Shown here one piece after another: positions 46,301 through 55,385 of a stretch of 64,000 nt of DNA. The stretch's first letter is position 1. The number at the start of each line of letters is the position of its first letter. The notes below the pieces were generated by a model that was not told the origin of the DNA, did no database searches, and was given only the letters and a program-made list of their open reading frames with translations. Source of the DNA: Burkholderia oklahomensis C6786 (GTDB lineage: Bacteria; Pseudomonadota; Gammaproteobacteria; Burkholderiales; Burkholderiaceae); assembly GCF_000959365.1 (NCBI RefSeq), contig NZ_CP009556.1, forward strand, positions 1,364,001 through 1,428,000. Direction: 5' to 3'. The translations under genes were made by a program, and so were the position numbers.

Positions 46301-46943
46301 TGCGACTTACGAACGCCGGCAGGACCGTTGCCGTGGCATCGGTCGTGCTGCCGGCGCCGCCCAGCTTTCGCCACAGGCGCGCCATTTCCGCCTTCAAGTC
46401 GGGTCTGCAACAGGAATGGTGCAAGCTGGGTTGTGAAGATGACGATCGTCAACAGGCCGAACAGATAGCAAATGCTGTATGCAGTCGCGATGTTGGCCTG
46501 CAGGCGCGCGATTTCCCCGGTCGACGGCCCGAGCTTCGAGATCGCTTCGGAAGTCGTGCCGATGACAGTGCAGCGCCCGCAAGCAATCCCGATGCCGTGC
46601 CAGGATCTAGATGCAGCGCCATCTCCGTACAGGCGGCAATCGCGAGCACCGATATCACCTCGATGACGGACAGGATGCCGAGCCGCTGGCCGTTCCGGAT
46701 GTTCGAAAAGAACCGTGGTTCGCCGGTGGAGCCGAGCGCGAAGATGAACAGCGCGAATGCGATGCTTTTCAGGTCCGTGTCAAGGCGGATGCCCGCCTGA
46801 CCGATGACGAGCGCGGTGATCAGCGTGCCACACACGCTTCTGGGCGAAACTGGGCCGACGCGGACCGAGGCGATCAGATGTCCGGCTGCCAGGCATGCGA
46901 ACAATGCGATCTCCGGCTGGTCGCTCAGTAAACCTTCAAGCAT
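46301..46943 (-). pseudogene. aspT: Aspartate:alanine antiporter AspT, broken
   Basis: The N-terminal half of AspT reads from 46943 (MLEGLLSDQPEIALFACLAA, membrane segments to GLLAGAA). A frameshift near 46570 moves to TSEAISKLGPSTGEIARL and LFGLLTIVIFTTQLAPFLL. Another near 46410 moves to DLKAEMARLWRKLGGAG. It then ends abruptly at the aspD fragment. AspT and AspD normally work together: aspartate in, alanine out, producing a proton gradient. Both are dead here. Confidence 0.82.
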
Positions 46944-47808
46944 GGCGCCCCATCCCGCTGGACATAGTCCGTCCGGACGACACATGAAGCGGCGATACGA
47001 GAGCACGTGGGCAGAGCTTTTCAATGCATCGGTGCGATGACGGCGGAAGCGAATGTGCAGCGCGTGGATCTTGGCGATTGAGAAATCCGCACTGGTGGAG
47101 GAAAACCAACGGAAAACGATGAGGTTGTGCTTTCCATGGTTAATTAACATTAAATATTCATATTCTCTTATTTGGAAGAATTTTGCGATCGGAAATTTAT
47201 CAGATCGACGATCTATCGTTTTGCAAAAAAGTCGAAAGATCCTTGATTGTGGTCACGATGGAATTTCGGATTTAACGAGCAATGCCAACTTGTCGAGTCG
47301 CTTATTGTCATCGGATGAAAGGAGTGCTCGTGAACCGTTCAATTTGAGGGATATGTAAAGTTTTGTGCCGAACTCACTGGGAAGATTGGTAATGAGGGTG
47401 AAATTCAGGCGATTGTTTGCTGATATTTGTCGATCAATAAAAGATAGGTATCCAGAATAATTGGCGCGGTGAAGGTCTGTTGAAGGATTGGTCGTGGGAG
47501 CAGATATCGAATCGCGCATACATATGACAGATGGACGCATGCGGTGCGTGAATTGATTGCGATAATCGGACAATTCAACAGCAAGCCAGCTTTGGTATTG
47601 AGACGTGTCAAAGATCGCTGATTGTCATGTCGTTACCATGCTTTCATACGTCGGTCGGATGAGGATAAATTGGAATCTGTCATACGGTCGCCGGATTGCG
47701 AGCGGAATCGAAGAGGCGATCCGGTGAACTAAACGTTGGCTCACGCGGCCGGGTAGCGACCGAGGTACGGCGCTACTGTCGGCGAATGGCGAGTGAAGGA
47801 GCAGGGCA
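46944..47808. other. AT-rich gene-free stretch
   Basis: This 865-base region lies between the dead aspT and the cytochrome gene. From about 47100 to 47620 the base composition is markedly AT-rich (TTAATTAACATTAAATATT and similar), unlike everything else in the window. A 101-codon ORF at 47053-47358 and antisense ORFs show no family features. The last 180 bases should hold the promoter of the cytochrome-torD-torA operon. Confidence 0.6.
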
Positions 47809-49413
47809 GTGAAGAAACAGTTATGGATATGGGGCGGATTGCTGGCTACGTGCGCACTCGCGTTGTTCTGGGCGCTAACTTCGCCTCCCGTGTGGCGGAT
47901 GCTGAAACCGTCACGCGACCTGATCGACTCGGCCCCCCCAAACTTGCGCAACGGACGCACGCTGTTCGTCGCGGGCGATTGTGCGACCTGCCATGCGTCG
48001 CCGGACAGGCACGACGAGACGCTGCTCGGCGGCGGACGGTCGCTGAACACGGTGTTCGGGACGTTCCGCATGCCGAACATTTCTCCGGACCCGAAGGACG
48101 GCATCGGATCGTGGACGCTCGAACAGTTCATTATCGCGATGCGCGAGGGCGTGCTAGCGGAAAAGGGAAATGCGTATCCCGCGTTTCCCTATACCTCGTA
48201 CCAGCACATGACCACTGCCGATTTGCGGGACTTGTTCGCCTATCTCAAGTCGCTGCCGCCCGTCGAGGGACGACAGCCGGATCACGACCTGAAATTCCCG
48301 TTCTCGATCCGCCGAGGTATCGGACTGTGGCGACTCGCGTTCCTCTCGGGCGCACCGCTGCCCGTGGAGGTCGGGAAAAGCGAGCGGTGGATCCGTGGCC
48401 GATACCTCGTCGAGGGGCCGGGACACTGCGTGGAGTGTCATTCGCCCCGCACCTTCGCCGGCGTCATTCCGGACGACAAGCGCTTTGCGGGCGGACCGAA
48501 CGCGGAGGAAACAGGCTACGTGCCCAATATCACGCCCGACGAGACCGGAATCGACTACTGGTCGATCGAGGACATAGCGAGGTATCTGAAAGCGGGCGTG
48601 ACGCCGATTGGAATTCGGGCTGGCGGCGACATGAAGGAAGTGATCAAAAATACCTCGCGTTTGACGGACTCGGACCGGTTGGCCATTGCGACGTATTTGA
48701 AGACGCTGCCGGCCGTTCATGCGCTTGGCCCGGGCCAGCAACAACCGAATCATGGCGAGAAGGTTCTGCTTCTGCCGCCGTCCGCGAATTCGGCGGCGAC
48801 CTCCAGGGTCGGCGCGCTGGCGGGAAGGCCGGCCGAACTGGCGAAGGCCAATGCGCTGTATGTCGTGTCGACGAAGCCGTTCTATCTCGACAAGCCCGCT
48901 AACGGTACGACGGCACAGCCGGACGGAAAGCTGCTCGCGGCGGCGGAGCTGGTGGTGCTGGCGCGCAACGGAAACTGGCTGCAGGTCCGCTTGCGCGGAT
49001 GGCAGCAGGCCGGTTCGGAAAGCGCGTTCTATGCGCGTCGCGGCCAGCGCATCATGCAGGCCGTGCTGTCGAGCAAGGCCTTGTCCGACATGGTGCACGA
49101 CAGAACGATACGCGACCCGGAAACGGGCCAGGACTGGACCCAGGGCAGCCTGACGATGTGGATCAGCAGCGATGGCCTGAGCGCTGATCTCCAGCGACTC
49201 TGGCATTACAGCGACGATCTGATGAGTCATACCTGCGCGGTCTGTCACGCGCGTCCGGACAGCAAGGACTTTCTCGCGAATCAGTGGATTGGCACGCTCG
49301 GCGCGATGCGGCACTTCACGTCGCTCGATGATGACCAGTATCGCCTGCTGCTGACGTGGCTCCAGTATCACGCGAAAGACGTCAGCACCGAAGCCGGGAG
49401 TACCGGACGATGA
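47809..49413 (+). CDS. Three-heme c-type cytochrome, electron donor to the TMAO reductase
   Basis: A 534-residue membrane-anchored cytochrome. After one N-terminal membrane segment (LWIWGGLLATCALALFWALT) there are three CXXCH heme sites at Cys58 (CATCH), Cys207 (CVECH) and Cys476 (CAVCH). The first two lie in a diheme cytochrome c module like those of alcohol dehydrogenase subunits. Residues about 330-534 with the third heme resemble the C-terminal part of TorC, including an SH3-like stretch. The start is a GTG with AAGGAG 7 bases upstream. It heads an operon with a TorD-like chaperone and TorA, so it likely passes quinol electrons to TorA. Confidence 0.85.
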   Translation: MKKQLWIWGGLLATCALALFWALTSPPVWRMLKPSRDLIDSAPPNLRNGRTLFVAGDCATCHASPDRHDETLLGGGRSLNTVFGTFRMPNISPDPKDGIGSWTLEQFIIAMREGVLAEKGNAYPAFPYTSYQHMTTADLRDLFAYLKSLPPVEGRQPDHDLKFPFSIRRGIGLWRLAFLSGAPLPVEVGKSERWIRGRYLVEGPGHCVECHSPRTFAGVIPDDKRFAGGPNAEETGYVPNITPDETGIDYWSIEDIARYLKAGVTPIGIRAGGDMKEVIKNTSRLTDSDRLAIATYLKTLPAVHALGPGQQQPNHGEKVLLLPPSANSAATSRVGALAGRPAELAKANALYVVSTKPFYLDKPANGTTAQPDGKLLAAAELVVLARNGNWLQVRLRGWQQAGSESAFYARRGQRIMQAVLSSKALSDMVHDRTIRDPETGQDWTQGSLTMWISSDGLSADLQRLWHYSDDLMSHTCAVCHARPDSKDFLANQWIGTLGAMRHFTSLDDDQYRLLLTWLQYHAKDVSTEAGSTGR

Positions 49414-50066
49414 TCGACGAGGCAAGCGAATTCCGTGCACTCGTCGCGAGCTGGATCGCCGGCCTGTTGGCCGCGCCGCTCGACGAGATGACGATTGCGC
49501 ACTATCGGGAGCCGGACATTGCTGCGTTGCTGGACGAACTGGCCGCGGCGCTGGATTGCCATTCAGCGATCACTGGGATGCACGCAGCACTGGCATCGAC
49601 CGACTCACCCCGAACGGCGGCACTCGACCTGTCGGTGGCATACACACGTCTGTTCGAGGGCGTGACCGGTGCGCCTGCCGTGCCGCTATACGAAAGCGCC
49701 TACATGGGCAGCCGCCTGTTCGACCAGGCAACGCACGACATGGCCTCGCTGTTGCCTCGAGTTGGCATGGCGATACGCCGCGGCAGCGGCGAGCCCCCCG
49801 ATCACATATCCGTCGAACTTGCGTTGCTGGCGAGCCTGCTGCGCAAGGGCGACGACGACAACGCGAAACGGATGGAAGCACGCCTTCGCAGGTGGATTCC
49901 GGCGTTCGTCGCCGCCTGCCGCGATCGCGATCCCGGTGGCTTCTATGGCTCGACCGCCACCTTGCTCGGCTCGCTGTTCGGCTTGCTGCCGTCGGATGCC
50001 CTACACGGCAACGGCGAACCGGACGCGCATCCCGTGCCGACACGCACTGATTATTCGAGAACATAG
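49410..50066 (+). CDS. torD: TorD-family chaperone for molybdoenzyme maturation
   Basis: A 218-residue all-helical protein of the TorD/DmsD family (LDLSVAYTRLFEGVTGAPAVPLYESAYMG matches the conserved patch; HISVELALLASLL follows). These chaperones bind the Tat leader of the reductase and keep it ready for cofactor insertion. ATGA overlap with the cytochrome; torA starts 8 bases after its stop. Confidence 0.88.
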   Translation: MIDEASEFRALVASWIAGLLAAPLDEMTIAHYREPDIAALLDELAAALDCHSAITGMHAALASTDSPRTAALDLSVAYTRLFEGVTGAPAVPLYESAYMGSRLFDQATHDMASLLPRVGMAIRRGSGEPPDHISVELALLASLLRKGDDDNAKRMEARLRRWIPAFVAACRDRDPGGFYGSTATLLGSLFGLLPSDALHGNGEPDAHPVPTRTDYSRT

Positions 50067-50074
50067 GAGTTACC

Positions 50075-52549
50075 ATGCCGAAACAAAACGATTCGTCGCG
50101 CGACGCGAGCCTGTCGCGGCGCGCGTTCGTCAAGAGGGCACTCGCGACGGGTTTCCTGGGTGCGACGGCCAGTTACAGTCTGCTGGAATCCGGCGCACGA
50201 GCGACTCCGGTCGCGGCCGGAACGCGTGAAATCCTCACGGGCTCTCACTGGGGCGCTTTCCGGGCAACCGTCGTCAACGGGCTTGTGACCGACGTGAAGC
50301 CGTGGGAGGGTGATCCGCATCCGTCGCACCAGTTGCCGGGCGTGATCGACTCGATCTATTCGCCGACCCGCATTCGTTATCCGATGGTCCGGCGCGCCTG
50401 GCTTGAGCACGGTCCAGGGGCCGACGTCGAGGGCCGGGGCCGCGGCGATTTCGTGCGTGTCAGTTGGGACCGTGCACTGGACCTCGTCGCGGCGGAACTG
50501 AAGCGCGTTCGGGACAAGTACAGCGCGAGTGGCATCTACGCGGGTTCGTATGGCTGGCAGAGTCCGGGAAAAGTGCACCCGCCGCGAACGCTGCTCTCGC
50601 GGATGATGACCGTCAACGGCGGTTTCGTCGGCTATAGCGGTGATTACTCGACTGGGGCCGCGCAGGTCATTTTGCCGTATGTCGTTGGTTCGATCGACGT
50701 GTACGAGCAACCGACCGTGTGGCCCGTCGTGCTCGAACATACTGATCTGATGGTCTTCTGGGGGGCCAATCCCGTGTCAACTAACCAGATCGGCTGGCTG
50801 GTGCCCGATCATGCTGCATATCCGGCGATGGAGGCGCTGCGCAGGAAGGGTACACGTGTGCTCTGCATCGATCCCGTGCGCAGCGAGACCTGCCGGTACT
50901 TCGATGCCGAATGGATCGCGCCGCGACCGCAAACGGATGTGGCGATGATGCTGGGCATCGCGCACACGCTCTATGTCGAAAACCGCCACGACAAGGCGTT
51001 CCTCGAACGCTACACGACGGGCTTCGACCGCTTCGAACCGTATCTCACGGGCAAATCGGATCGTGTGCCCAAGGATGCCGACTGGGCTTCGCGCATTTGC
51101 GGCGTGCCGGCCGAGACCATCCGGGCGCTGGCGCGCCGGTTCGCATCGAAGCGCACCATGCTTGCGGCGGGGTGGTCGATGCAACGGCAGCATCATGGCG
51201 AGCAGGCGCACTGGATGCTGGTCACGCTCGCGAGCATGCTCGGCCAGATCGGGCTACCGGGCGGCGGCTATGGCTTCACGTATCACTATGCGAACGGCGG
51301 CAGCCCGTCCGCGACGAGTCCGGTTCTGCCCGGCATCGATGCGGGCAGCGGCAAGGCCGTGTTCAAGGGCAGCGCCGCGCGAAGGATTCCCGTCTCGCGC
51401 GTGGTGGAGATGCTGAACAATCCCGGCAAGCCATTCGACTTCAACGGAACGCGCGCCACCTATCCCGACATTCACCTCGCCTATTGGGCCGGCGGCGATC
51501 CCTTCGCGCATCACCAGGACCGCAACGCGATGCTCAAGGCGTGGCGCAAGCTCGACACCTTCATCGTCCATGATTTCCAATGGACGCCGACCGCGCGTCA
51601 CGCGGATATCGTGCTGCCTGCGACGACTTCCTACGAGCGCAACGACATCGAACAGATCGGCGACTATTCCGGCACGCACTTCCTGGCGATGCACAAGGTC
51701 GTCGAGCCGCTGTACGAAGCGCGAAGCGACTATGACATTTTCGCCGCGATCTGCGACCGGCTCGGCACCGGCGACGCATTTACCGAGGGCAGGGACGAGA
51801 TGGGCTGGATACGCGTGTTCTACGAGGCCGCTCGCGTTCAGGCGCGCGGGATGTCAATGGAGATGCCCGTATTCGACGTGTTCTGGCGCAGCAACAAGGC
51901 GCTTGCGTTCCCGGTCCGCGAGGATGCGAAGCAATACGTCCGCCACAAGGCGTTTCGCGACGATCCGCTGCTCAACGCGCTCGGCACGCCTTCTGGAAAG
52001 ATTGAGATCTACAGTTCGACCATCGCGAAGATGAAATACGACGACTGTCCGCCGCATCCGACATGGATGGAACCGATCGAGCGACTCGACGGGCCGAAGG
52101 CAAAGTTTCCGCTTCACGTCGTGAGCCCGCACCCGCACAGCCGGCTGCATTCGCAGCTGTGCGGCACCGTGCTGCGCAAGACCTATGCGATCCGGGACCG
52201 CGAACCGTGCCTGATGCACCCCGAGGATGCGGCGAAACGCGGGATCAACGACGGCGACGTGATCCGCGTCTTCAACGATCGCGGGCAGATTCTCGTCGGC
52301 GTCAGGGTGACCGACGCGATTCGGAAAGGATGCATCATGATTCATGAGGGCGGATGGTTCGATCCCATTTCGCCGGGACAGCCAGGCAGCCTGTGCCGAT
52401 ACGGTGACGTCAACAATCTGACTGTCGGCATCGGGACATCGCGGCTGGCGCAAGGCAACTGCGGACACACTGCCATCGCAGATGCGGAGAAGTTTCGCGG
52501 AAGGTTGCCGGTGATCGACGTGTTCGACGCGCCGAAAGGCGCGGCGTAG
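50075..52549 (+). CDS. torA: Periplasmic TMAO/DMSO reductase (TorA/DorA family)
   Basis: An 824-residue molybdopterin oxidoreductase. The Tat signal has Arg15-Arg16 in SRRAFVKRA with cleavage near ARATPVAAG. The Mo-ligand Ser is Ser192 in SGDYSTGAAQ, by comparison with the Ser ligand of DMSO reductase. There is no Fe-S Cys motif at the N-terminus, as in TorA, DorA and BisC. Domains of the bis-MGD family run the whole length. With the cytochrome and chaperone it forms an anaerobic respiratory chain in which TMAO, DMSO or a similar S/N-oxide is the acceptor; substrate cannot be settled from sequence. Confidence 0.92.
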   Translation: MPKQNDSSRDASLSRRAFVKRALATGFLGATASYSLLESGARATPVAAGTREILTGSHWGAFRATVVNGLVTDVKPWEGDPHPSHQLPGVIDSIYSPTRIRYPMVRRAWLEHGPGADVEGRGRGDFVRVSWDRALDLVAAELKRVRDKYSASGIYAGSYGWQSPGKVHPPRTLLSRMMTVNGGFVGYSGDYSTGAAQVILPYVVGSIDVYEQPTVWPVVLEHTDLMVFWGANPVSTNQIGWLVPDHAAYPAMEALRRKGTRVLCIDPVRSETCRYFDAEWIAPRPQTDVAMMLGIAHTLYVENRHDKAFLERYTTGFDRFEPYLTGKSDRVPKDADWASRICGVPAETIRALARRFASKRTMLAAGWSMQRQHHGEQAHWMLVTLASMLGQIGLPGGGYGFTYHYANGGSPSATSPVLPGIDAGSGKAVFKGSAARRIPVSRVVEMLNNPGKPFDFNGTRATYPDIHLAYWAGGDPFAHHQDRNAMLKAWRKLDTFIVHDFQWTPTARHADIVLPATTSYERNDIEQIGDYSGTHFLAMHKVVEPLYEARSDYDIFAAICDRLGTGDAFTEGRDEMGWIRVFYEAARVQARGMSMEMPVFDVFWRSNKALAFPVREDAKQYVRHKAFRDDPLLNALGTPSGKIEIYSSTIAKMKYDDCPPHPTWMEPIERLDGPKAKFPLHVVSPHPHSRLHSQLCGTVLRKTYAIRDREPCLMHPEDAAKRGINDGDVIRVFNDRGQILVGVRVTDAIRKGCIMIHEGGWFDPISPGQPGSLCRYGDVNNLTVGIGTSRLAQGNCGHTAIADAEKFRGRLPVIDVFDAPKGAA

Positions 52550-52762
52550 CGGGCTTCATCGTGATCGGCCTACTCATTGGGAAACTCGTGTTCGATACGC
52601 TCGAACACACGACCGTGCGTCGTCAGGGCGTGTTCACACCATCGCAGGCTTTCGACAATCAACGGGGCGACAACATGCCATATGGAAGTTCGATGTCCGA
52701 ATCGATACTCTTTGAACATGCATCAATTGAGAAATGTGAAGTGCCGTTCGGCCCGAAAGGCG

Positions 52763-53149
52763 ATGTTGCTTCCGCTGTCCGCCAAACAGATCCGGAATCT
52801 CTTGCTGAAGCATCATCTTGCAGTCGCGACGCTTGCCGCGCGTCGCGGCAATGGTGACTAGGTCGACGCGATCATCGGCGTGCTGTATCTCGCGTACTTT
52901 CTCCGACGAGCCGATTCGCCGGTATTCGAATGTGCGGAGGCGTCGATCGGGAGGTGCATATCGCGCGCCGAGCGCGGTCAGCCCTGGATGCTGACCGATG
53001 CGGAGCGCAAGGCAATCGCGCCACTGCTAATTCTTCACGACTCGCAACTCGACGAAGTGCCGGTCCGTCGGTATCTCGAAGCTTGCGAGAAAGTCGAACG
53101 GATGATCGAGCGCGCAGCGCCGTCTCTCATTTGTCCGCTCGAACGCTAG
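52763..53149 (+). pseudogene. Small Burkholderia conserved gene with in-frame amber stop
   Basis: One frame of 129 codons interrupted by a TAG at 52859. Upstream it reads MLLPLSAKQIRNLLLKHHLA; downstream it continues IIGVLYLAYFLRRADSPVFE and DEVPVRRYLEACEKVERMI. I recall intact proteins like this in Burkholderia, sometimes labelled Fis-family, with Gln at the stop position; CAG to TAG would explain it. The bases between torA and this frame (52550-52762) hold nothing else I can support. Confidence 0.7.
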
Positions 53150-53293
53150 GTGCGCGCCGGAAAATCTGTCGACGTGCATCGTGTCAGGTTGCCCGCCGAT
53201 TCCTGATCAGCAGCGTTTGTAGACCATCAACGGCCGGTGCGCGCCCGTCATATGTCGGCGCACGCAGCTAACGAATGAAAGGAATATCGAAAC

Positions 53294-53910
53294 ATGGCCA
53301 ACCTGATCATCGCCGAGCATGACAACCTATCGCTCGCGTCGCCGACGTTGAGCACAATCGGTGGCGCGATTCGCATGCTTGTCGCTGGACACAATGCACG
53401 GGAAGCGGCCGTTCACGCCGCGTCCGTCGGAGGCGTGGAAAAGGCCTTGCTGGCGGATGCGCCGCAACTGACCAGCGGCAGCGGCCTAGCGGAGCACGTC
53501 GAAGCCACCGTGATGACGGTCTTTCGCGCACACTCGCATATCGTCGTTCCGGCATCCACATACGGAAAGAACATCGCGCCGCGCGTGGCGCGCCAGGCTC
53601 GACGTTGCACAGATCAGCGATGTCGTCACAGTCCGTGGCGACGACACGTTCGAGCGTCCGATCTACGGCAGACATCTGATCGCAACGGTGCAATCGAGTG
53701 ATCCGGTCAAGGTCGGTACGGTACGGACGACAAGCTTTGATTCGGTGATTACGGGAAACGAAAGCGCAGCGATTTCGATAATCGAAGCGTCGGTCGGCCG
53801 GAATCTGTTCGCAGTCTTAAGCAGGACCGTCAAGGGCGCGGGCCGGGTGGCACTGTCGAGTTCAGACGTCATCGTGTCGGGTGGCAAGGGTCTTGGAAGC
53901 CGCGAGAACC
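53294..53910 (+). pseudogene. etfA: Electron transfer flavoprotein alpha subunit, broken
   Basis: N-terminal EtfA sequence (MANLIIAEHDNLSLASPTLS ... YGKNIAPRVA) shifts frame near 53592. It goes on as LDVAQISDVVTVRGDDTFER and IEASVGRNLFAV to SGGKGLGS, where the match ends. The FAD-binding C-terminal third is lost. No etfB is beside it. Confidence 0.85.
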
Positions 53911-54060
53911 AGTGGTGCCTCATTGAGTCAATGAGCCGGAATCGAAAAATAAACAAAAGGTGCCAACCAGAATGGGGGAGACGGAAAGTGGATTCGGCGT
54001 TTGCGAATCTCCTGAATAGTGGAATTATCGTCAATTAAATTTGAAAGGGTGTCCCTGATC

Positions 54061-55374
54061 ATGCAGAAGACCATTACTTCACCTGCCACCCAATCGGGGG
54101 CTCCGGTCTGGACCAAACACGACACTGTCTGGATGCTCGGTCTCTACGGCACCGCCATCGGCGCCGGCACCCTGTTCCTTCCGATCAACGCGGGCGTCGG
54201 CGGCCTGTGGCCGCTGATCGTGATGGCCATCCTGGCCTTGCCGCTGACGTTCTTCGCCCACCGCGGCCTGACCCGCTTCGTGCTGTCGGGCAGCAAGCAA
54301 GGCGCGGACATTACCGAAGTCGTGGAAGAGCACTTCGGCCACAGCGCAGGCAAGCTCATCACGCTGCTGTACTTCTTCGCCATTTATCCGATTCTGCTCG
54401 TCTACAGCGTGGCGATCACCAATACCGTGCTGTCCTTCCTGAACAACCAGCTGCACATTTCGGTTGGCACCGGTATCGGGATTCGCGCCGTGTTCTCGCT
54501 CGTGTTGATCCTGGGCCTGATGTCCATCGTGCGTCTGGGCGGCAAGTTGATCGTCAAGTCGATGAGCATCCTGGTGTACCCGTTCGTTTGCGCCCTGATG
54601 GTCCTTGCTCTTTACTTGATCCCGCAATGGAACGGCGCCGCCATCGAACAAGCCGGAAGCCTGAGCCACGCGATCTCCAGCGGCGCCTTCTACAAAACGC
54701 TCTGGCTCGCGATTCCGGTCATGGTGTTCTCGTTCAACCACTCGCCGATCATCTCATCGTTCGCGGTCGACCAGCGCAAGCTGCATGGCACCGACGCCGA
54801 ACCGGCTTCCAGCCGCGCACTGCTGCGCGCCCACGTAATGATGGTGCTGTCCGTGCTGTTCTTCGTGTTCAGTTGCGTGTTCAGCCTGTCACCGGCCGAC
54901 CTCGCCGCCGCCAAGGCCCAGAACATCTCGATCCTGACCTACCTGGCCAACCACTTCCAGAACCCGGTGATCGAATGGACCGCGCCGATCATCGCCATGG
55001 TCGCCATCAGCAAATCGTTCCTCGGCCACTACCTCGGTGCGAAGGAAGGCTTCAACGGCCTCGTGATCAAGCAACTGCGGCAAAACGGCAAGACGATCGC
55101 CACATCCAAGCTCGACCGCTTCACGGCCGTGTTCATGATCGTGACCTGCTGGGCGGTCGCCACGTTCAACCCGTCCATCCTCGGCATGATCGAAACGTTC
55201 GGCGGCCCGGTGATCGCGCTGTTGCTGTTCTTGATGCCGATGTACGCGATCAAGAAGATCCCCGCGATGAAGAAATACGCCGGCAAGCCGAGCAACGTGT
55301 TCGTCGTGCTGATCGGCCTCATCGCCATCTCCGCGATCTTCTACAACCTGCTCGCCCTTTACACACCATCATAA
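54061..55374 (+). CDS. sdaC: Serine/proton symporter SdaC (HAAAP family)
   Basis: A 437-residue transporter with about 11 membrane segments. The start WTKHDTVWMLGLYGTAIGAG and NAGVGGLWPL are SdaC/TdcC features. It should import L-serine with protons for the deaminase coded 11 bases downstream. The ATG at 54061 has AAAGGG about 12 bases upstream. Promoter elements should lie in 53935-54060, within degenerate sequence. Confidence 0.92.
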   Translation: MQKTITSPATQSGAPVWTKHDTVWMLGLYGTAIGAGTLFLPINAGVGGLWPLIVMAILALPLTFFAHRGLTRFVLSGSKQGADITEVVEEHFGHSAGKLITLLYFFAIYPILLVYSVAITNTVLSFLNNQLHISVGTGIGIRAVFSLVLILGLMSIVRLGGKLIVKSMSILVYPFVCALMVLALYLIPQWNGAAIEQAGSLSHAISSGAFYKTLWLAIPVMVFSFNHSPIISSFAVDQRKLHGTDAEPASSRALLRAHVMMVLSVLFFVFSCVFSLSPADLAAAKAQNISILTYLANHFQNPVIEWTAPIIAMVAISKSFLGHYLGAKEGFNGLVIKQLRQNGKTIATSKLDRFTAVFMIVTCWAVATFNPSILGMIETFGGPVIALLLFLMPMYAIKKIPAMKKYAGKPSNVFVVLIGLIAISAIFYNLLALYTPS

Positions 55375-55385
55375 GAGGTCACGCC

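Noticed and set aside
47053..47358. 101-codon ORF in the AT-rich stretch
   Set aside because: No recognisable motif and no ribosome site; base composition makes chance ORFs of unusual residue content.
47553..47567. Partial FNR-like site (TTGAT-N4-ATAAT) upstream of the cytochrome gene
   Set aside because: Half-site mismatched and more than 200 bases from the start, in AT-rich sequence where chance matches are likely.
54207..55385. N-terminal extension of sdaA through sdaC in another frame
   Set aside because: The extension is low-complexity Arg-rich shadow of sdaC; SdaA family sequence starts exactly at the ATG at 55386.
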